A stretch of 64,000 nucleotides of DNA from Phycisphaerae bacterium (GTDB taxonomy: Bacteria; Planctomycetota; Phycisphaerae; UBA1845), in NCBI GenBank assembly GCA_029260075.1, contig JAJDDY010000075.1, positions 1 to 64,000 of the forward strand. The letters are read 5' to 3'. The notes below the pieces were generated by a model. That model did not search any database, was not told the origin of the DNA, and worked only from the letters and a program-made list of their open reading frames with translations. The position numbers and the translations under genes were made by a program. Positions 45,453-54,290 of the stretch are shown here, piece by piece (position 1 is the first letter of the stretch; each line of letters opens with the position of its first letter).

Positions 45453-47242
45453 CGCACCATGTTCCAAGACAAAAGCGTATCGCTAGCAATATCAGTCGTC
45501 GCCCGCTTACCAATCATCTCAGCAAGAACGCTCGGCGCCGCACCAGTACCAGGCCTCTTCAATGTCAGCATCGAAGCGTCAATCGTCGCACCCGCAGGAA
45601 TATTCGTCGCAGCGACCACGCTCTTCCGCGCAATCTCCCGAACTTCCTGTTCAATCGCCTGCAGTCCATAGCTTCCATCCCCCATCGCACGCTCAGCAAG
45701 ACGAATCTGCTCAACGTACTCAGAAAGCTCCGAAGGAATCAAAGACATCGCATGATCCGGACCCACGCCGTCTTGACTTCCGCCGCAGCGACTGCCAGAC
45801 CCGCGACCAAGAGTAAAGTGCTTCTCGATAACACAAGCACCCGCCCCAACCGCATTAGCACCACCCTGCACCCAGGTCGTGTGATCACTAAGTCCGATCG
45901 GCACCCCAAGCGCCCGCCGCATCGTCGCAATCGCTCCAAGATTAAGCGAAGCAATCGGCGCAGGATAACGACTCACACAGTGAAGAAAAATCGTACGATC
46001 AACAGCCCCATGCTTCGCAAGATACCGCCGCGCAGCCCCAATCTCCCCTTCAGTAGAAGCACCCGTTGAGAGTATAAGAGGCAGACCCGTCTCAATCGCC
46101 GCATCAAGCAGCAAGACATTCACCAGATCCGTGGACGCCAACTTGATCGCAACCACACCGATCGCAACAAGTCGCTGCACATCCCCCGGACCAAATGGCG
46201 TCGCCAAAAACATGATCCCGCGCTGAGCACACCGCGCACGAATCTGAGAAAACGCCGCGTCATCAAGTTCAAGATTCGTTAGAAGCTCGCGCTGAGTCGC
46301 CGCACCCCCAGCCTTTTGATACTCAGCACAAATAGCCTCAGGCGTCGTCAATTCCGACGCACGAAACATCTGAAACTTAACAGCATCCGCCCCAGCATCC
46401 GCCGCAACATCAACCATCCGAAGCGCCGAAGAAACCTCGCCGTTATGATTGACCCCAGCCTCAGCAATCACCAAAGTCCGCTGACCAGCACCCACCGCAC
46501 GCTCCCCGATCATCACCACGTCGTTCGCTTTGCCAGCATCCCGCGACCGAAAAATCCCCTCAGCAACCGCAAGATCAATGGGCCCATCAATGTCCACCGT
46601 ATCCTCGGGCCCCTGAATAATCGCCCGACGATCAACTCCCAAAAACGCCTGATGATCGTCCGGCGTCTCCAGCGCAGCAAACAGCGCATCGCGCGTAACC
46701 ACCGCGACAGCGCCGTCATGATAAAAAAGCGGCGCAAGATCCTGCCGCCGATAGATACTGTTCGTTCGAAACTGCACCATCTGATCGCCCTCAAGACGAT
46801 GAATCCAATCCGGATGCTGCTTCGTCACCGGCGCAACACTCCGCACCGAGTCCGCCCCAGAATCTTCCAGATGTGCAATCGCGCGATCAATCAACCCATC
46901 CGCGCGTACAGGAATGTTACCGTACAAGATCGCAACAGCGTCAACCGTACCGCCATGCGCCTCTTCCCAACCCAAAACGGCGTGACGAACCGCATCGTCT
47001 ACGGTCGCGGTATCGGTCGCCAACTCAGCAGGCCGATCAACCACCTCAACCCCAAACTCCACCGCCAACGCCTGGGCATCCCCGCTATCGCTCGAAAAAA
47101 CCCGACCCAACAATCGTTCGCTCGCAAGGGCATGTTCAAACGCATAAGCAATCACCGGTTGACCGCAAAGATCGCGCATACACTTACCGGGCAACCCCTT
47201 GCTACCCGCCCGAGCCAATATGACGCCAAGAACCTTCATCAT
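45449..47242 (-). CDS. NeuA-NeuB fusion: CMP-nonulosonate cytidylyltransferase and synthase
   Basis: One 597-residue frame holds two enzymes. Residues about 1-235 are a CMP-sugar synthetase: ILARAGSKGLPGKCM is the CTP-binding signature and SSDSGDAQALA and YGNIPVRADG are further marks. Residues about 255-520 are a PEP-dependent sialic-acid synthase (VIAEAGVNHNGEV, AVKFQMF, ILSTGAST, GLSDHTTW), and about 530-597 form the SAF antifreeze-like domain (NIPAGATIDASMLTLKRPG). NeuA and NeuB are usually separate genes. With NeuC this gives a full route to a CMP-activated nine-carbon acid. Start is taken as ATG 47242, second in a GTG-ATG-ATG run. Whether the product is Neu5Ac, legionaminic acid or another cannot be told. 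Confidence 0.92.
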   Translation of the reverse strand: MMKVLGVILARAGSKGLPGKCMRDLCGQPVIAYAFEHALASERLLGRVFSSDSGDAQALAVEFGVEVVDRPAELATDTATVDDAVRHAVLGWEEAHGGTVDAVAILYGNIPVRADGLIDRAIAHLEDSGADSVRSVAPVTKQHPDWIHRLEGDQMVQFRTNSIYRRQDLAPLFYHDGAVAVVTRDALFAALETPDDHQAFLGVDRRAIIQGPEDTVDIDGPIDLAVAEGIFRSRDAGKANDVVMIGERAVGAGQRTLVIAEAGVNHNGEVSSALRMVDVAADAGADAVKFQMFRASELTTPEAICAEYQKAGGAATQRELLTNLELDDAAFSQIRARCAQRGIMFLATPFGPGDVQRLVAIGVVAIKLASTDLVNVLLLDAAIETGLPLILSTGASTEGEIGAARRYLAKHGAVDRTIFLHCVSRYPAPIASLNLGAIATMRRALGVPIGLSDHTTWVQGGANAVGAGACVIEKHFTLGRGSGSRCGGSQDGVGPDHAMSLIPSELSEYVEQIRLAERAMGDGSYGLQAIEQEVREIARKSVVAATNIPAGATIDASMLTLKRPGTGAAPSVLAEMIGKRATTDIASDTLLSWNMVR

Positions 47243-47367
47243 CACCTGTCTTTATCGGTCGCAAATCAAGACCACCCAAGTGTGTAGAATAGACGCAAAA
47301 ACGCAATAGGAAGGAAAAAACGTGGATCTAACAGGCGGTTTGCCCGCAAGAATGGCAGAACCCAGCC

Positions 47368-49038
47368 CTAGCTCGAAAGAGCTTCAACCAGCGAAGGCGC
47401 AAGAACCCCCTTGAGTCGATCAAGCGCCCGACGCTCAATCTGACGAATACGCTCCTTGGTCACCCCAAACCGCTGACCAAGCTGCTCAAGCGTCTGCGTC
47501 TCCTGCTCGCTACCAAGACCGAAGTGATGAATCACAATCTCACGCTCGCGAGCATCCAGCTGACCAACAGCCTCATCGATCATCTCGCGAACAACCTCGC
47601 GATCAGAAGTGCTTGGCTCGGCAACCCGATCGTCCGCCTGCGTCTCAAGAGCAATATCCTGACCCGTAACATACCGCTGATTCCGATACCGCTGCTCAGG
47701 AATCGACCGAGCGTAATTCTTCATCACAGCCCAGGTCGCATAAGTGCTAAATTTATTCCCCAACGCGTAGTCAAATTTCTCCGCAGCACGCATCAGCGAA
47801 ATATTACCGTCGCTAATCACCTCAAAGAAATCAGCAGACCAACCAACATGCTTCTTGGCAATACTAACCACAAGTCGCAGATTCGCCTTAACGATCCGCT
47901 GTCGAATCACCTCAACCTGACCCATCAAATGAGAAATCCGATCAAACTCGTCCGCAGCAATCTCAGTCGCATCAACAGAACGAATCTCACCAGACGCCTT
48001 GAACTTCAAATAGTTATAACGACGAAAGAGGTCCTGCTCCTGCTCACGAGAAAGAAGAGGCGTCTCATACAAAGATCGAAAGTACGCAGGCAATCCGCTC
48101 GGAGCCTTCGCGAGCTTGGCGCCAGCGTCAGCCGCTGGCTCGTCCACCTCAAGAATCAACGCATCCGCATTCGGTGCATCAAAAAGCTCATTGTGAACCC
48201 AGTCGACAGCAGGCGTAGACCACTTGCAAACCTGCACAGTCCGAAGCGTCGCTTCTATGCTAGATACGCTGCCACCAAACGATTCCGCAATCGACGAAAC
48301 CGATTCGCCGCTGTCGTGGCAGTTCCAAATCGCCTCGTGACGATCGTTCAGAAAAACACCGTCCCGCTCAAGAAAGAGCGCGTCGTCTACGTTCGCCTGA
48401 TCGTGTCGTCGCAGCGTGTACCGTACCGTCTCAATAGCCCGCCCAGTCTCCTCCGCAATCAGCGTCGCAGCCGTGTGCAGTTTCATCGGACGATCGCAAA
48501 CCAGAACCCGCGCGCGAGAGACGATAGCGTCTCGTTCCGTCGCACTGAGTTGAGTAAACGATGCAGCCTTATCCACGATTTGCTTATTCTGCAAAATGAA
48601 GCGGTCGATCGTCGTACGCATGAAAGCCAGACGATTCACCCCGTCTTCATAAACCAACCGAAGTCCCATCAATCCCTTATTGCGCCATCGACGAACCGTC
48701 TTGGTCGAAACCTTCAGCTCGCCAGCAACCTCTTCATGGGACAAACAAGGAACCCCGATCTCACCGACAGCGACCGCCGACTTCCGCGTCACAGACTCAG
48801 CCATCGAAATCAAATCGCTGACCAGCGCCTCCCCAGGAATTGCGTCCTTCCCAGGCCGACCGCGCCGTCCGTATCCCGTAATGTGAAAACAAACGAAATC
48901 GAACGGATAAGCCTTCTCAGCTTCGATAAGACCAAGCAGTCGCTCGATGCCCTGCACCTGCGACCCGCGCAAACGGCGCGGAGACAGCACAAGCTGACTC
49001 GCGAGTTCCGCCATATCACTATTGAAGAACTTGGCCAT
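47368..49038 (-). CDS. Sigma-70 factor with HTH-rich N-terminal extension
   Basis: The C-terminal part is a sigma-70: region 1.2 at about 315-350 (PLLSREQEQDLFRRYN), region 2 at 383-450 (NLRLVVSIAKKHVG, DGNISLMRAAEKFDY, KFSTYATWAVMKNYARSI) and region 4 at 495-545 (REREIVIHHFGLGS, TLEQLGQRFGVTKERIRQIE). Region 3 is very short, since little lies between 450 and 495. The first ~300 residues are unusual: a MerR/excisionase-like HTH at 98-148 (LSHEEVAGELKVSTKTVRRW), a second HTH-like stretch at 186-212 (TLIAEETGRAIETVRYTLRR) and a third at 246-268. It is probably a lineage-specific alternative sigma with its own DNA-binding input. ATG 49038 is the start. Confidence 0.88.
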   Translation of the reverse strand: MAKFFNSDMAELASQLVLSPRRLRGSQVQGIERLLGLIEAEKAYPFDFVCFHITGYGRRGRPGKDAIPGEALVSDLISMAESVTRKSAVAVGEIGVPCLSHEEVAGELKVSTKTVRRWRNKGLMGLRLVYEDGVNRLAFMRTTIDRFILQNKQIVDKAASFTQLSATERDAIVSRARVLVCDRPMKLHTAATLIAEETGRAIETVRYTLRRHDQANVDDALFLERDGVFLNDRHEAIWNCHDSGESVSSIAESFGGSVSSIEATLRTVQVCKWSTPAVDWVHNELFDAPNADALILEVDEPAADAGAKLAKAPSGLPAYFRSLYETPLLSREQEQDLFRRYNYLKFKASGEIRSVDATEIAADEFDRISHLMGQVEVIRQRIVKANLRLVVSIAKKHVGWSADFFEVISDGNISLMRAAEKFDYALGNKFSTYATWAVMKNYARSIPEQRYRNQRYVTGQDIALETQADDRVAEPSTSDREVVREMIDEAVGQLDAREREIVIHHFGLGSEQETQTLEQLGQRFGVTKERIRQIERRALDRLKGVLAPSLVEALSS

Positions 49039-49132
49039 TGATCTATTAAGCTTCCGAATTAACCGATCACCGGGTTAGAGCCAGCAATCGCACTTTTACG
49101 CATGACACCAGTCAAAAAACCAGTGCGTTTCT

Positions 49133-49162
49133 TGTGTGGCACCGGCATCTTGCCGGTGATCC
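49133..49162 (+). repeat. Dispersed palindrome family A, copy 5
   Basis: TGTGTGGCACCGGCATCTTG followed by CCGGTGATCC. It is 32 bases from copy 6 in the same orientation, separated by a CCGGCTCGGAGCCGG palindrome. Confidence 0.88.
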
Positions 49163-49194
49163 GTACAGCCCCGGCTCGGAGCCGGTCCATTTCT

Positions 49195-49225
49195 TGTGTG
49201 GCACCGGTTTCTAACCGGTGCATCC
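49195..49225 (+). repeat. Dispersed palindrome family A, copy 6
   Basis: TGTGTGGCACCGGTTTCTAA followed by CCGGTGCATCC. It differs from copy 5 by matched changes in stem and loop. Confidence 0.88.
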
Positions 49226-49463
49226 GACGGAGTGAGTACCGGGCAACCAAATATCGGCCCCCGAAACAATCTCACAGGCAGCTGGTACATTCTCGGGCGC
49301 ACCCGCGAAAACCACTACCTATTATCGCCGTCCCATATTCTCGGGTCAACCGAAACTAACGAATAACCCCTTTTCCGGCCCCAGACTCCCACAACAAGCC
49401 CCAATATAGGCAAAAATGAAGTGACAAACGAACCGAGGCGTTTGGACTCTTAGGTCGAACCCC

Positions 49464-51320
49464 CTACCGGTCTTCCAACCGACGAATCCGATCAGCAAAA
49501 GGCTTACTAAACGCCTCGCCCTCACGACCCTTGATCGCATTGCGATACCCCGCCAAAGCATCAGCCACATACTCACCCAAACCAAACTGAACAAGCATCT
49601 CATTCGCCGCTGCCGCATGAGCGACCAAAGTCCAATGACGACCCGTCGTCCGATGAGCACGCTCAAGGATCGAAGCAGCATCAGTCACCGCCAAAACCCC
49701 AGCCTCCCGAGCCTCACTCGCTTTCTCCGACACAGCCTCAACATCAACCTCAGCAAGCTCAATCGCCCCGACAACAGCCCCCAAAACCCGGGCCGTACGA
49801 ATCGATTCCTTGTATCGCGAAAGATAAACCCCCGCCTTCGCCAGCTGAGCATCCGCCACCTGGGCATTATTAAACCCAGCAATCCACTGATCATCCTTGC
49901 GCGCCGTCAGCGCCGAGTTACCCTGCCCTTCCGCCGCCACAGACGAAAGCTTAGAACCAGCATCGCTAGCCCAACGACCAGCCACACTCGCCGCCTGCGT
50001 CGACGCCGAAATTGACTTATCAAGCATCGAAAGCGCCGAATCCTCAAAAGCGACAGCTTCCGACTCAATCTGATTCAGCTCATCATAAGCTTCGTTCGCA
50101 ATCGGCGTCGTCTCATCAATCGTCTTTCGCGCCGCAGCTTCCATCTCCTGATAAGACGCCTTCTTCCCCTCAAGCATCGTAAGATCATCACGAAGACCCT
50201 GCTTCGCATTCTTCTCACGCTGAACCTTAGAAGCAAGAATCGCACGCTTCTGTTGAGCATGCGTCAGACCAAGCGTCATCACGACCTTATCCGGCGAACC
50301 ATCCTGAATATACCGACCACGTATGTAATCACCCGTATAGTCAATCTCAGCATCCGGATACCCGCCAAACTCAATAATATGAGCCTCACGAACAGCAATC
50401 CCGTAAGCATCAGCAAGCGCCATCAGCTTATTCGTAAACTCCGTAGCCCCAGCAGGATCCGTAAAATCGACCCCAGCATTCTGCATCCGCTGCATCTCGT
50501 TAAACGCAACCCCAGCCTTCATACTCGCATCCTTAAGACGCCCCTCGAAGGCTTCGATCTCAGAATCAACCCCGTCCAATGTCTTTTCATACTGCCAAAG
50601 GCGAGCATTTCCTTCGTCGATCCCGCCCTGCACCATAGCAATCCGCTCGTCGATCTTGCTATCAACGGCCAGCGTCCGACTCGATGTCATCGCAACAACT
50701 TCGCGCGTCAACCCCAAAAGCTCCTGACGAACCCGCTCCGCCCCAGCCCGACTCTTAGCAGCACGAAGTTGCTCACTCAGCGCCTTGTGATAGTAAGCAA
50801 CCGCCAAAAGACGATGAGCCTCAGCATAGTCCCGACCCGTGGCATCACCCGACGAAACCGCGATCGCAGCATTCACTTCCGATAGCGCGTCATCCAAAAG
50901 CTCGGCGTTCCGACTTACAAGATCATCGCGAGTCTGCACACCCTCGCGTGCCTGCCCAACAATATCCCCATAACTCGCACTCGCCGCCCGAGGATTCGCA
51001 CCCCAGTTCGTTGGCTTAAACGCACCCCAAAGCTGCCCGTGAATCGCTTCGTAAGTCTCAGACCCATCGTCCTCAATCGCAGACGAATCCTCAATATCAA
51101 CGTCAAAGTCGATGTCACGAAGTTGATCGCGAACCAAAGCACCGTAAGCAAGCTGAGCGTTGTAGTCATGAAGTATCCGCCGAGCACGCTCGACATGAAC
51201 ACCAGCCTCACTCAAAACCTTCGCAGAGCTCGGAGCAAGCGACGGAGCAACAAACCAAATCGCGCCAGCCACAAAAAAACCGCCGACCATCGCAACAACG
51301 ACAACAATATTAGACTTCAC
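49464..51320 (-). CDS. Membrane-anchored coiled-coil protein of unknown function
   Basis: GTG 51320 with AGGAG seven bases upstream gives 618 residues. A single membrane helix lies at about residues 5-24 (VVVVAMVGGFFVAGAIWFV), and the rest is mostly helical and charged, with long coiled-coil stretches (e.g. GLRDDLTMLEGKKASYQEME, about 320-400) and a Ser/Ala-rich segment at about 440-470. The final region (about 560-618) with EYVADALAGYRNAIKGREGE looks like one tetratricopeptide-type helical pair. No family was recognised. It is probably periplasmic and may organise the envelope. The frame's first start at 51350 has no ribosome site. Confidence 0.75.
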   Translation of the reverse strand: MKSNIVVVVAMVGGFFVAGAIWFVAPSLAPSSAKVLSEAGVHVERARRILHDYNAQLAYGALVRDQLRDIDFDVDIEDSSAIEDDGSETYEAIHGQLWGAFKPTNWGANPRAASASYGDIVGQAREGVQTRDDLVSRNAELLDDALSEVNAAIAVSSGDATGRDYAEAHRLLAVAYYHKALSEQLRAAKSRAGAERVRQELLGLTREVVAMTSSRTLAVDSKIDERIAMVQGGIDEGNARLWQYEKTLDGVDSEIEAFEGRLKDASMKAGVAFNEMQRMQNAGVDFTDPAGATEFTNKLMALADAYGIAVREAHIIEFGGYPDAEIDYTGDYIRGRYIQDGSPDKVVMTLGLTHAQQKRAILASKVQREKNAKQGLRDDLTMLEGKKASYQEMEAAARKTIDETTPIANEAYDELNQIESEAVAFEDSALSMLDKSISASTQAASVAGRWASDAGSKLSSVAAEGQGNSALTARKDDQWIAGFNNAQVADAQLAKAGVYLSRYKESIRTARVLGAVVGAIELAEVDVEAVSEKASEAREAGVLAVTDAASILERAHRTTGRHWTLVAHAAAANEMLVQFGLGEYVADALAGYRNAIKGREGEAFSKPFADRIRRLEDR

Positions 51321-51384
51321 ACAAAACTCCTGTCTGAGTTCGAAGACCACCGCCAGGCGCCTGTTGAAAAACGAAGTTTTTCAG

Positions 51385-51410
51385 TGTGGCACCGGTTTTT
51401 AACCGGTGCT
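51385..51410 (+). repeat. Dispersed palindrome family A, copy 7
   Basis: TGTGGCACCGGTTTTTAACC followed by GGTGCT, just upstream of the coiled-coil gene. A further TTGAAAAACGAAGTTTTTCA palindrome touches its left side. Confidence 0.85.
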
Positions 51411-51431
51411 GGGGGCTGAGGCACCGGAAAA

Positions 51432-51457
51432 TGCACCAGTTGGAAACAGGTGCCACA
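51432..51457 (-). repeat. Dispersed palindrome family A, copy 8
   Basis: TGCACCAGTTGGAAACAGGT followed by GCCACA is a degenerate reverse-orientation copy. It pairs head-to-head with copy 7, 21 bases away. Confidence 0.7.
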
Positions 51458-51753
51458 TTTTTTTGAACAGCCTGCTAGGCACAAAAAGCACCAATACGTC
51501 AAGAAAGCGATGCAAAAAACCATCGTCGATCCGGTGGGCGGCGCTCCCAGGCCAATCATAGCCAAGAAACGCCAAAACGAGGCAAAACCGCAGCTTCACA
51601 ACCGCCAGCGATCAAGCCCAATAAAGGCAAAGACCGGCCCCCATTCTAGCAAAGAACCCCCTGTTGAAAACCCACAACCGCCAACCATCAAGCCCGCACA
51701 ATCCGCGGCAAAGACCAGCCCCCTCCCAGCACAATTCGCCGGGCGGCCTCCCA

Positions 51754-51774
51754 GTAGGGTCCGATGTGCGGACC
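51754..51774. repeat. GTAGGGTCCG palindrome, copy 1
   Basis: GTAGGGTCCGATGTGCGGAC then C forms a GGTCCG/CGGACC stem. It matches 52096-52116 at all but one position. Confidence 0.8.
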
Positions 51775-52095
51775 ATCCCCCATTCCTGTAGTTCTCCCCA
51801 CCCCCATCAGATGGGGATGAAAGCCCGTTGCTCCCGGTTTCATAGAAGAGCAGCGACCGTAAGGGAGCTAGAAAACGGCAATCGCGTATGGCACTGCCGC
51901 AGTCCAGTCAGATGGCATGGCCCAAGCTCGTGTGGCAATGAAGAGCGGCTTCCGGCAGCAAGACCCATGTCGCGGAGAACACGCACGACCGCCAACCCCA
52001 AAACCAGTGCGACCGCATCCAAATACTTCGATTCCCGCCCCTAAAGCGCTGATCGCTTAAGAAATCCCCTTAACCGATCACCCGTCAAGTTATTA

Positions 52096-52116
52096 GTAGG
52101 GTCCGCTGTGCGGACC
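52096..52116. repeat. GTAGGGTCCG palindrome, copy 2
   Basis: GTAGGGTCCGCTGTGCGGAC then C. It is the second copy in this gene-free stretch, 340 bases from the first and in the same orientation. Confidence 0.8.
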
Positions 52117-52422
52117 GGCTGACTAGAAAGGAGCGCGCAAAGATCGCCCTCGAAGGAGCCCAACCGAGCCGAAGGCTTTAGCCTGCCCGGACGCAATAAC
52201 CCAAGGATACCCAAAAACTCAATGAAGACCCCCAAACGCCGATGCAAAAACAAAACTACCAAACAAACCCATTAATCCCCCTCAAGGATTCCAATCAACG
52301 ATTCGACACGAAACGAACCCATCGGAAAGCCATTTCAAACACATTTCAAACCAGAAAAAACCAAAAGCCCCATCTTGGTTTGGAGTGTTCAACTTTTGAA
52401 CGTTGGGATGTCTGGACGTTTC

Positions 52423-53109
52423 CTAAGTCCCCTCAAGGTTCCCAAAGAGCTGAATATGAAGGCGAGAGCAAAACCGAAATCCCCGGTCCTTACAAATCTC
52501 AACCAACCAACCAGCCCGCTCGTCGAGATCCTTCACCGTCACCCCTTCCGGCATCAACAGCACACGACCCGGATCAACCTCCCCGATCCGCGCCAACAAC
52601 TCGTCAATCTCATTCAAATCCGACGCCCGCTCAACGACGAATTTCAATTGATAATCGGCGAACTCCATCAACCGACGAATCGCATCAACATCGATCCGAT
52701 TCTCTTCGTGCGCCGCCGCAAACTTACCACCCTCACGCTCCCAGGGAGTCGAATTCGAGAGCTTCGGACTGATGCTAAAAAGATCGCACCAAAAATTCCC
52801 AAACACTGTCCCAGCCGTCTCAATCGTAACGTGGTACCCAGCCTCCTTAAGACCCCGCGTGAGCTCCCCGATGTCAGCGTCAATCATAGGCTCACCACCC
52901 GTCACGACCGCATACTTAGTCGGAAAGTCACCCACCCGAGAGAGGATCGCATCGACAGGCATCTTAATCCCAGTGGGTTCCCAGGATGTCTTCGGCGAGT
53001 CACACCAGACGCATCGCAAATTGCAGCCGCTTGTCCGAATAAACACGCTAGGCATACCGGCAAGTTGCCCCTCGCCCTGAATGCTATAGAAAATCTCGTT
53101 GATATTCAC
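52423..53109 (-). CDS. queE: 7-carboxy-7-deazaguanine synthase
   Basis: This radical-SAM enzyme makes the ring of CDG in queuosine/7-deazaguanine synthesis. The family start INEIFYSIQGEG is followed by SGCNLRCVWCDSP, whose CxxxCxxC binds the iron-sulfur cluster, and by VTGGEPMI. GTG 53109 (VNINEIFYS) gives 228 residues, a normal length. The frame opens at 53148, inside the neighbouring gene. Other queuosine genes are not nearby, so it is an isolated member of the pathway. It is 10 bases downstream of the lipoprotein gene and probably co-transcribed. Confidence 0.94.
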   Translation of the reverse strand: MNINEIFYSIQGEGQLAGMPSVFIRTSGCNLRCVWCDSPKTSWEPTGIKMPVDAILSRVGDFPTKYAVVTGGEPMIDADIGELTRGLKEAGYHVTIETAGTVFGNFWCDLFSISPKLSNSTPWEREGGKFAAAHEENRIDVDAIRRLMEFADYQLKFVVERASDLNEIDELLARIGEVDPGRVLLMPEGVTVKDLDERAGWLVEICKDRGFRFCSRLHIQLFGNLEGT

Positions 53110-53119
53110 AATACAAAGT

Positions 53120-53956
53120 CTAATCGCCAACAGGCCAACGCAAAACACCCGTCAGGTCGTCCACCGACAACAGTTCTCGAAACCAATCCGAGCGAAAACC
53201 CAAAGGAATAGCCTCCAATGGCTGGAGTTCATACTTGATCGTTCGAACAAATCCATCAACCTGCGAAGGCATGCAACGACAAAGAAAGGTAACGATCTCA
53301 CGAGATGGCTCACCACCAACATAAACCCAAGGCCCCATCGCAACAGGACCATCATCAAGGACCCGAGCAACAACGACCTCAGGCGCTTCGCGAACACTCC
53401 GCTCAATCGCAAACTTTCGCGAAAAAAGCGGTGAACCAAACTCAGCAATCGCACGATCCTCAATCCCACGAGATACATAAAGAACATGACCCGACTCCCC
53501 CGAATCAAGCGCCTCCCAGAACATCGGAAAACCGTCATGACCCATCACTACCCGAACGCCGCGACCAGAGACATCTTCGACGCCAGATTGATAGAACCAA
53601 ACATACAGAACCTGATCATAGCTTTGACCATCGATCGCGACCTTCGACGCCGCACAATAAACCGTACTCACCCCCGAATCGCAGCCACCCTCCCGCGCTG
53701 GCGTACAGATCAACGAGCTTGCCTCCGGTTTCTTCGAAACGGTCTCGTCAACGATCAGCGGAACAAGCAACTGCTCCAACCCGACCAGTCCGTGATCGCC
53801 GGGCTTATAGTAAGTCCCCCGCGCAAACTCCGTCGTCGTCCGCGAACGAACACGCAATGCGATCGCCGGGTCATACGACCGCGACCCGCTGCAACCGAAT
53901 TGCATCGCACAACAGCACAAGTACAAAACAACTCGCGGCAAATGTTCTCCTCTCAT
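53120..53956 (-). CDS. Putative lipoprotein of unknown function
   Basis: ATG 53956 starts a 278-residue protein with a hydrophobic, Cys-rich leader (LPRVVLYLCCCAMQFGCSGS) whose last Cys, residue 22, is the likely lipidation site. The mature part looks like a globular alpha/beta protein with VLYVWFYQSG, VRVVMGHDGFPMFWEAL and VVVARVLDDGPVAMGPWVYV. No family was recognised. It is followed after 10 bases by queE. The frame's first start at 54004 would put 16 extra residues before the leader. Confidence 0.7.
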   Translation of the reverse strand: MRGEHLPRVVLYLCCCAMQFGCSGSRSYDPAIALRVRSRTTTEFARGTYYKPGDHGLVGLEQLLVPLIVDETVSKKPEASSLICTPAREGGCDSGVSTVYCAASKVAIDGQSYDQVLYVWFYQSGVEDVSGRGVRVVMGHDGFPMFWEALDSGESGHVLYVSRGIEDRAIAEFGSPLFSRKFAIERSVREAPEVVVARVLDDGPVAMGPWVYVGGEPSREIVTFLCRCMPSQVDGFVRTIKYELQPLEAIPLGFRSDWFRELLSVDDLTGVLRWPVGD

Positions 53957-54290
53957 ATCCAGCTCAATCCTAACCTCGCAAAACGCACCAATGACATGGC
54001 GCACCGAATCGGCCCAATACCCGATTCAACAAGAAGACTTTACATCATTCGCACCACGCAGCTATTCTCCCTTCAACGCAGGACCCCACGCAGGAACGCT
54101 GATAACGCCAGTGTTCTAGTATCACTGTACTAGTTTCACAGCCCGGACATTTTTCCACGATTTTTTCCTTGCGAAACATAGCAAAAAGAGGCACCATGTA
54201 GGTTCGCGCTGTTGTTCCCGTTGCGGCTTGTCGGGTCGCTTCTTGTTTGATCGTAACGGGCACACTGACAACTCGACTGGAGCGAAAATC
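53957..54290. other. 334-bp divergent gap
   Basis: This region separates the minus-strand lipoprotein gene and the plus-strand hemerythrin-like gene. It contains a small palindrome (CTAGTATCACTGTACTAG at 54116-54133), an AT-rich run at 54148-54176 and a TTTTCCACG at 54151-54159 that differs at one base from a DnaA-box variant. No gene is supported. Confidence 0.55.
54116..54133. promoter_or_regulatory. Palindromic operator-like site
   Basis: CTAGTA and TACTAG form 6-bp inverted arms around TCACTG. It lies 160 bases upstream of each neighbouring gene start or so, in the divergent gap. It may be a regulator site, but nothing ties it to a protein. Confidence 0.3.

Larger units (their letters stand above)
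49039..49463. other. 425-bp gap with two family A palindromes
   Basis: No gene is supported between the coiled-coil gene stop and the sigma-factor start. Family A copies 5 and 6 and a CCGGCTCGGAGCCGG palindrome near 49171 take up the middle. The sigma promoter should lie in the first ~100 bases (49039 upward, minus strand), where no firm box was found. Confidence 0.6.
51321..52422. other. 1.1-kb gene-free stretch rich in repeats
   Basis: No protein-coding frame here is convincing. It holds family A copies 7 and 8, two copies of a GTAGGGTCCG palindrome (51754 and 52096), a single degenerate family B arm (51850-51869), a CCCCATCAGATGGGG palindrome at 51802-51816 and, near 52240-52430, AT-rich sequence with a TTCAACTTTTGAACGTTGGG stretch typical of degenerate planctomycete spacers. 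The coiled-coil gene promoter must lie near its left end. Confidence 0.65.

Noticed and set aside
47322-47414. 30-codon plus-strand frame with an AGGAAGG ribosome-like site
   Set aside because: It overlaps the end of the sigma-factor gene antisense, and its Pro/Ala/Lys-rich sequence shows no protein character.
47524-49041. 505-residue plus-strand frame opposite the sigma factor
   Set aside because: It is antisense to the sigma gene and consists of Arg/Asn/Leu-rich sequence with no motif; the sigma regions on the other strand are clear.
52375-53211. 278-residue plus-strand frame opposite queE
   Set aside because: It is antisense to queE, which has the radical-SAM cysteines. No independent evidence supports it.
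54151-54159. DnaA box near the strand-composition switch
   Set aside because: TTTTCCACG is a single one-mismatch site; no cluster and no dnaA/dnaN gene is present, so it was not listed as an origin feature.
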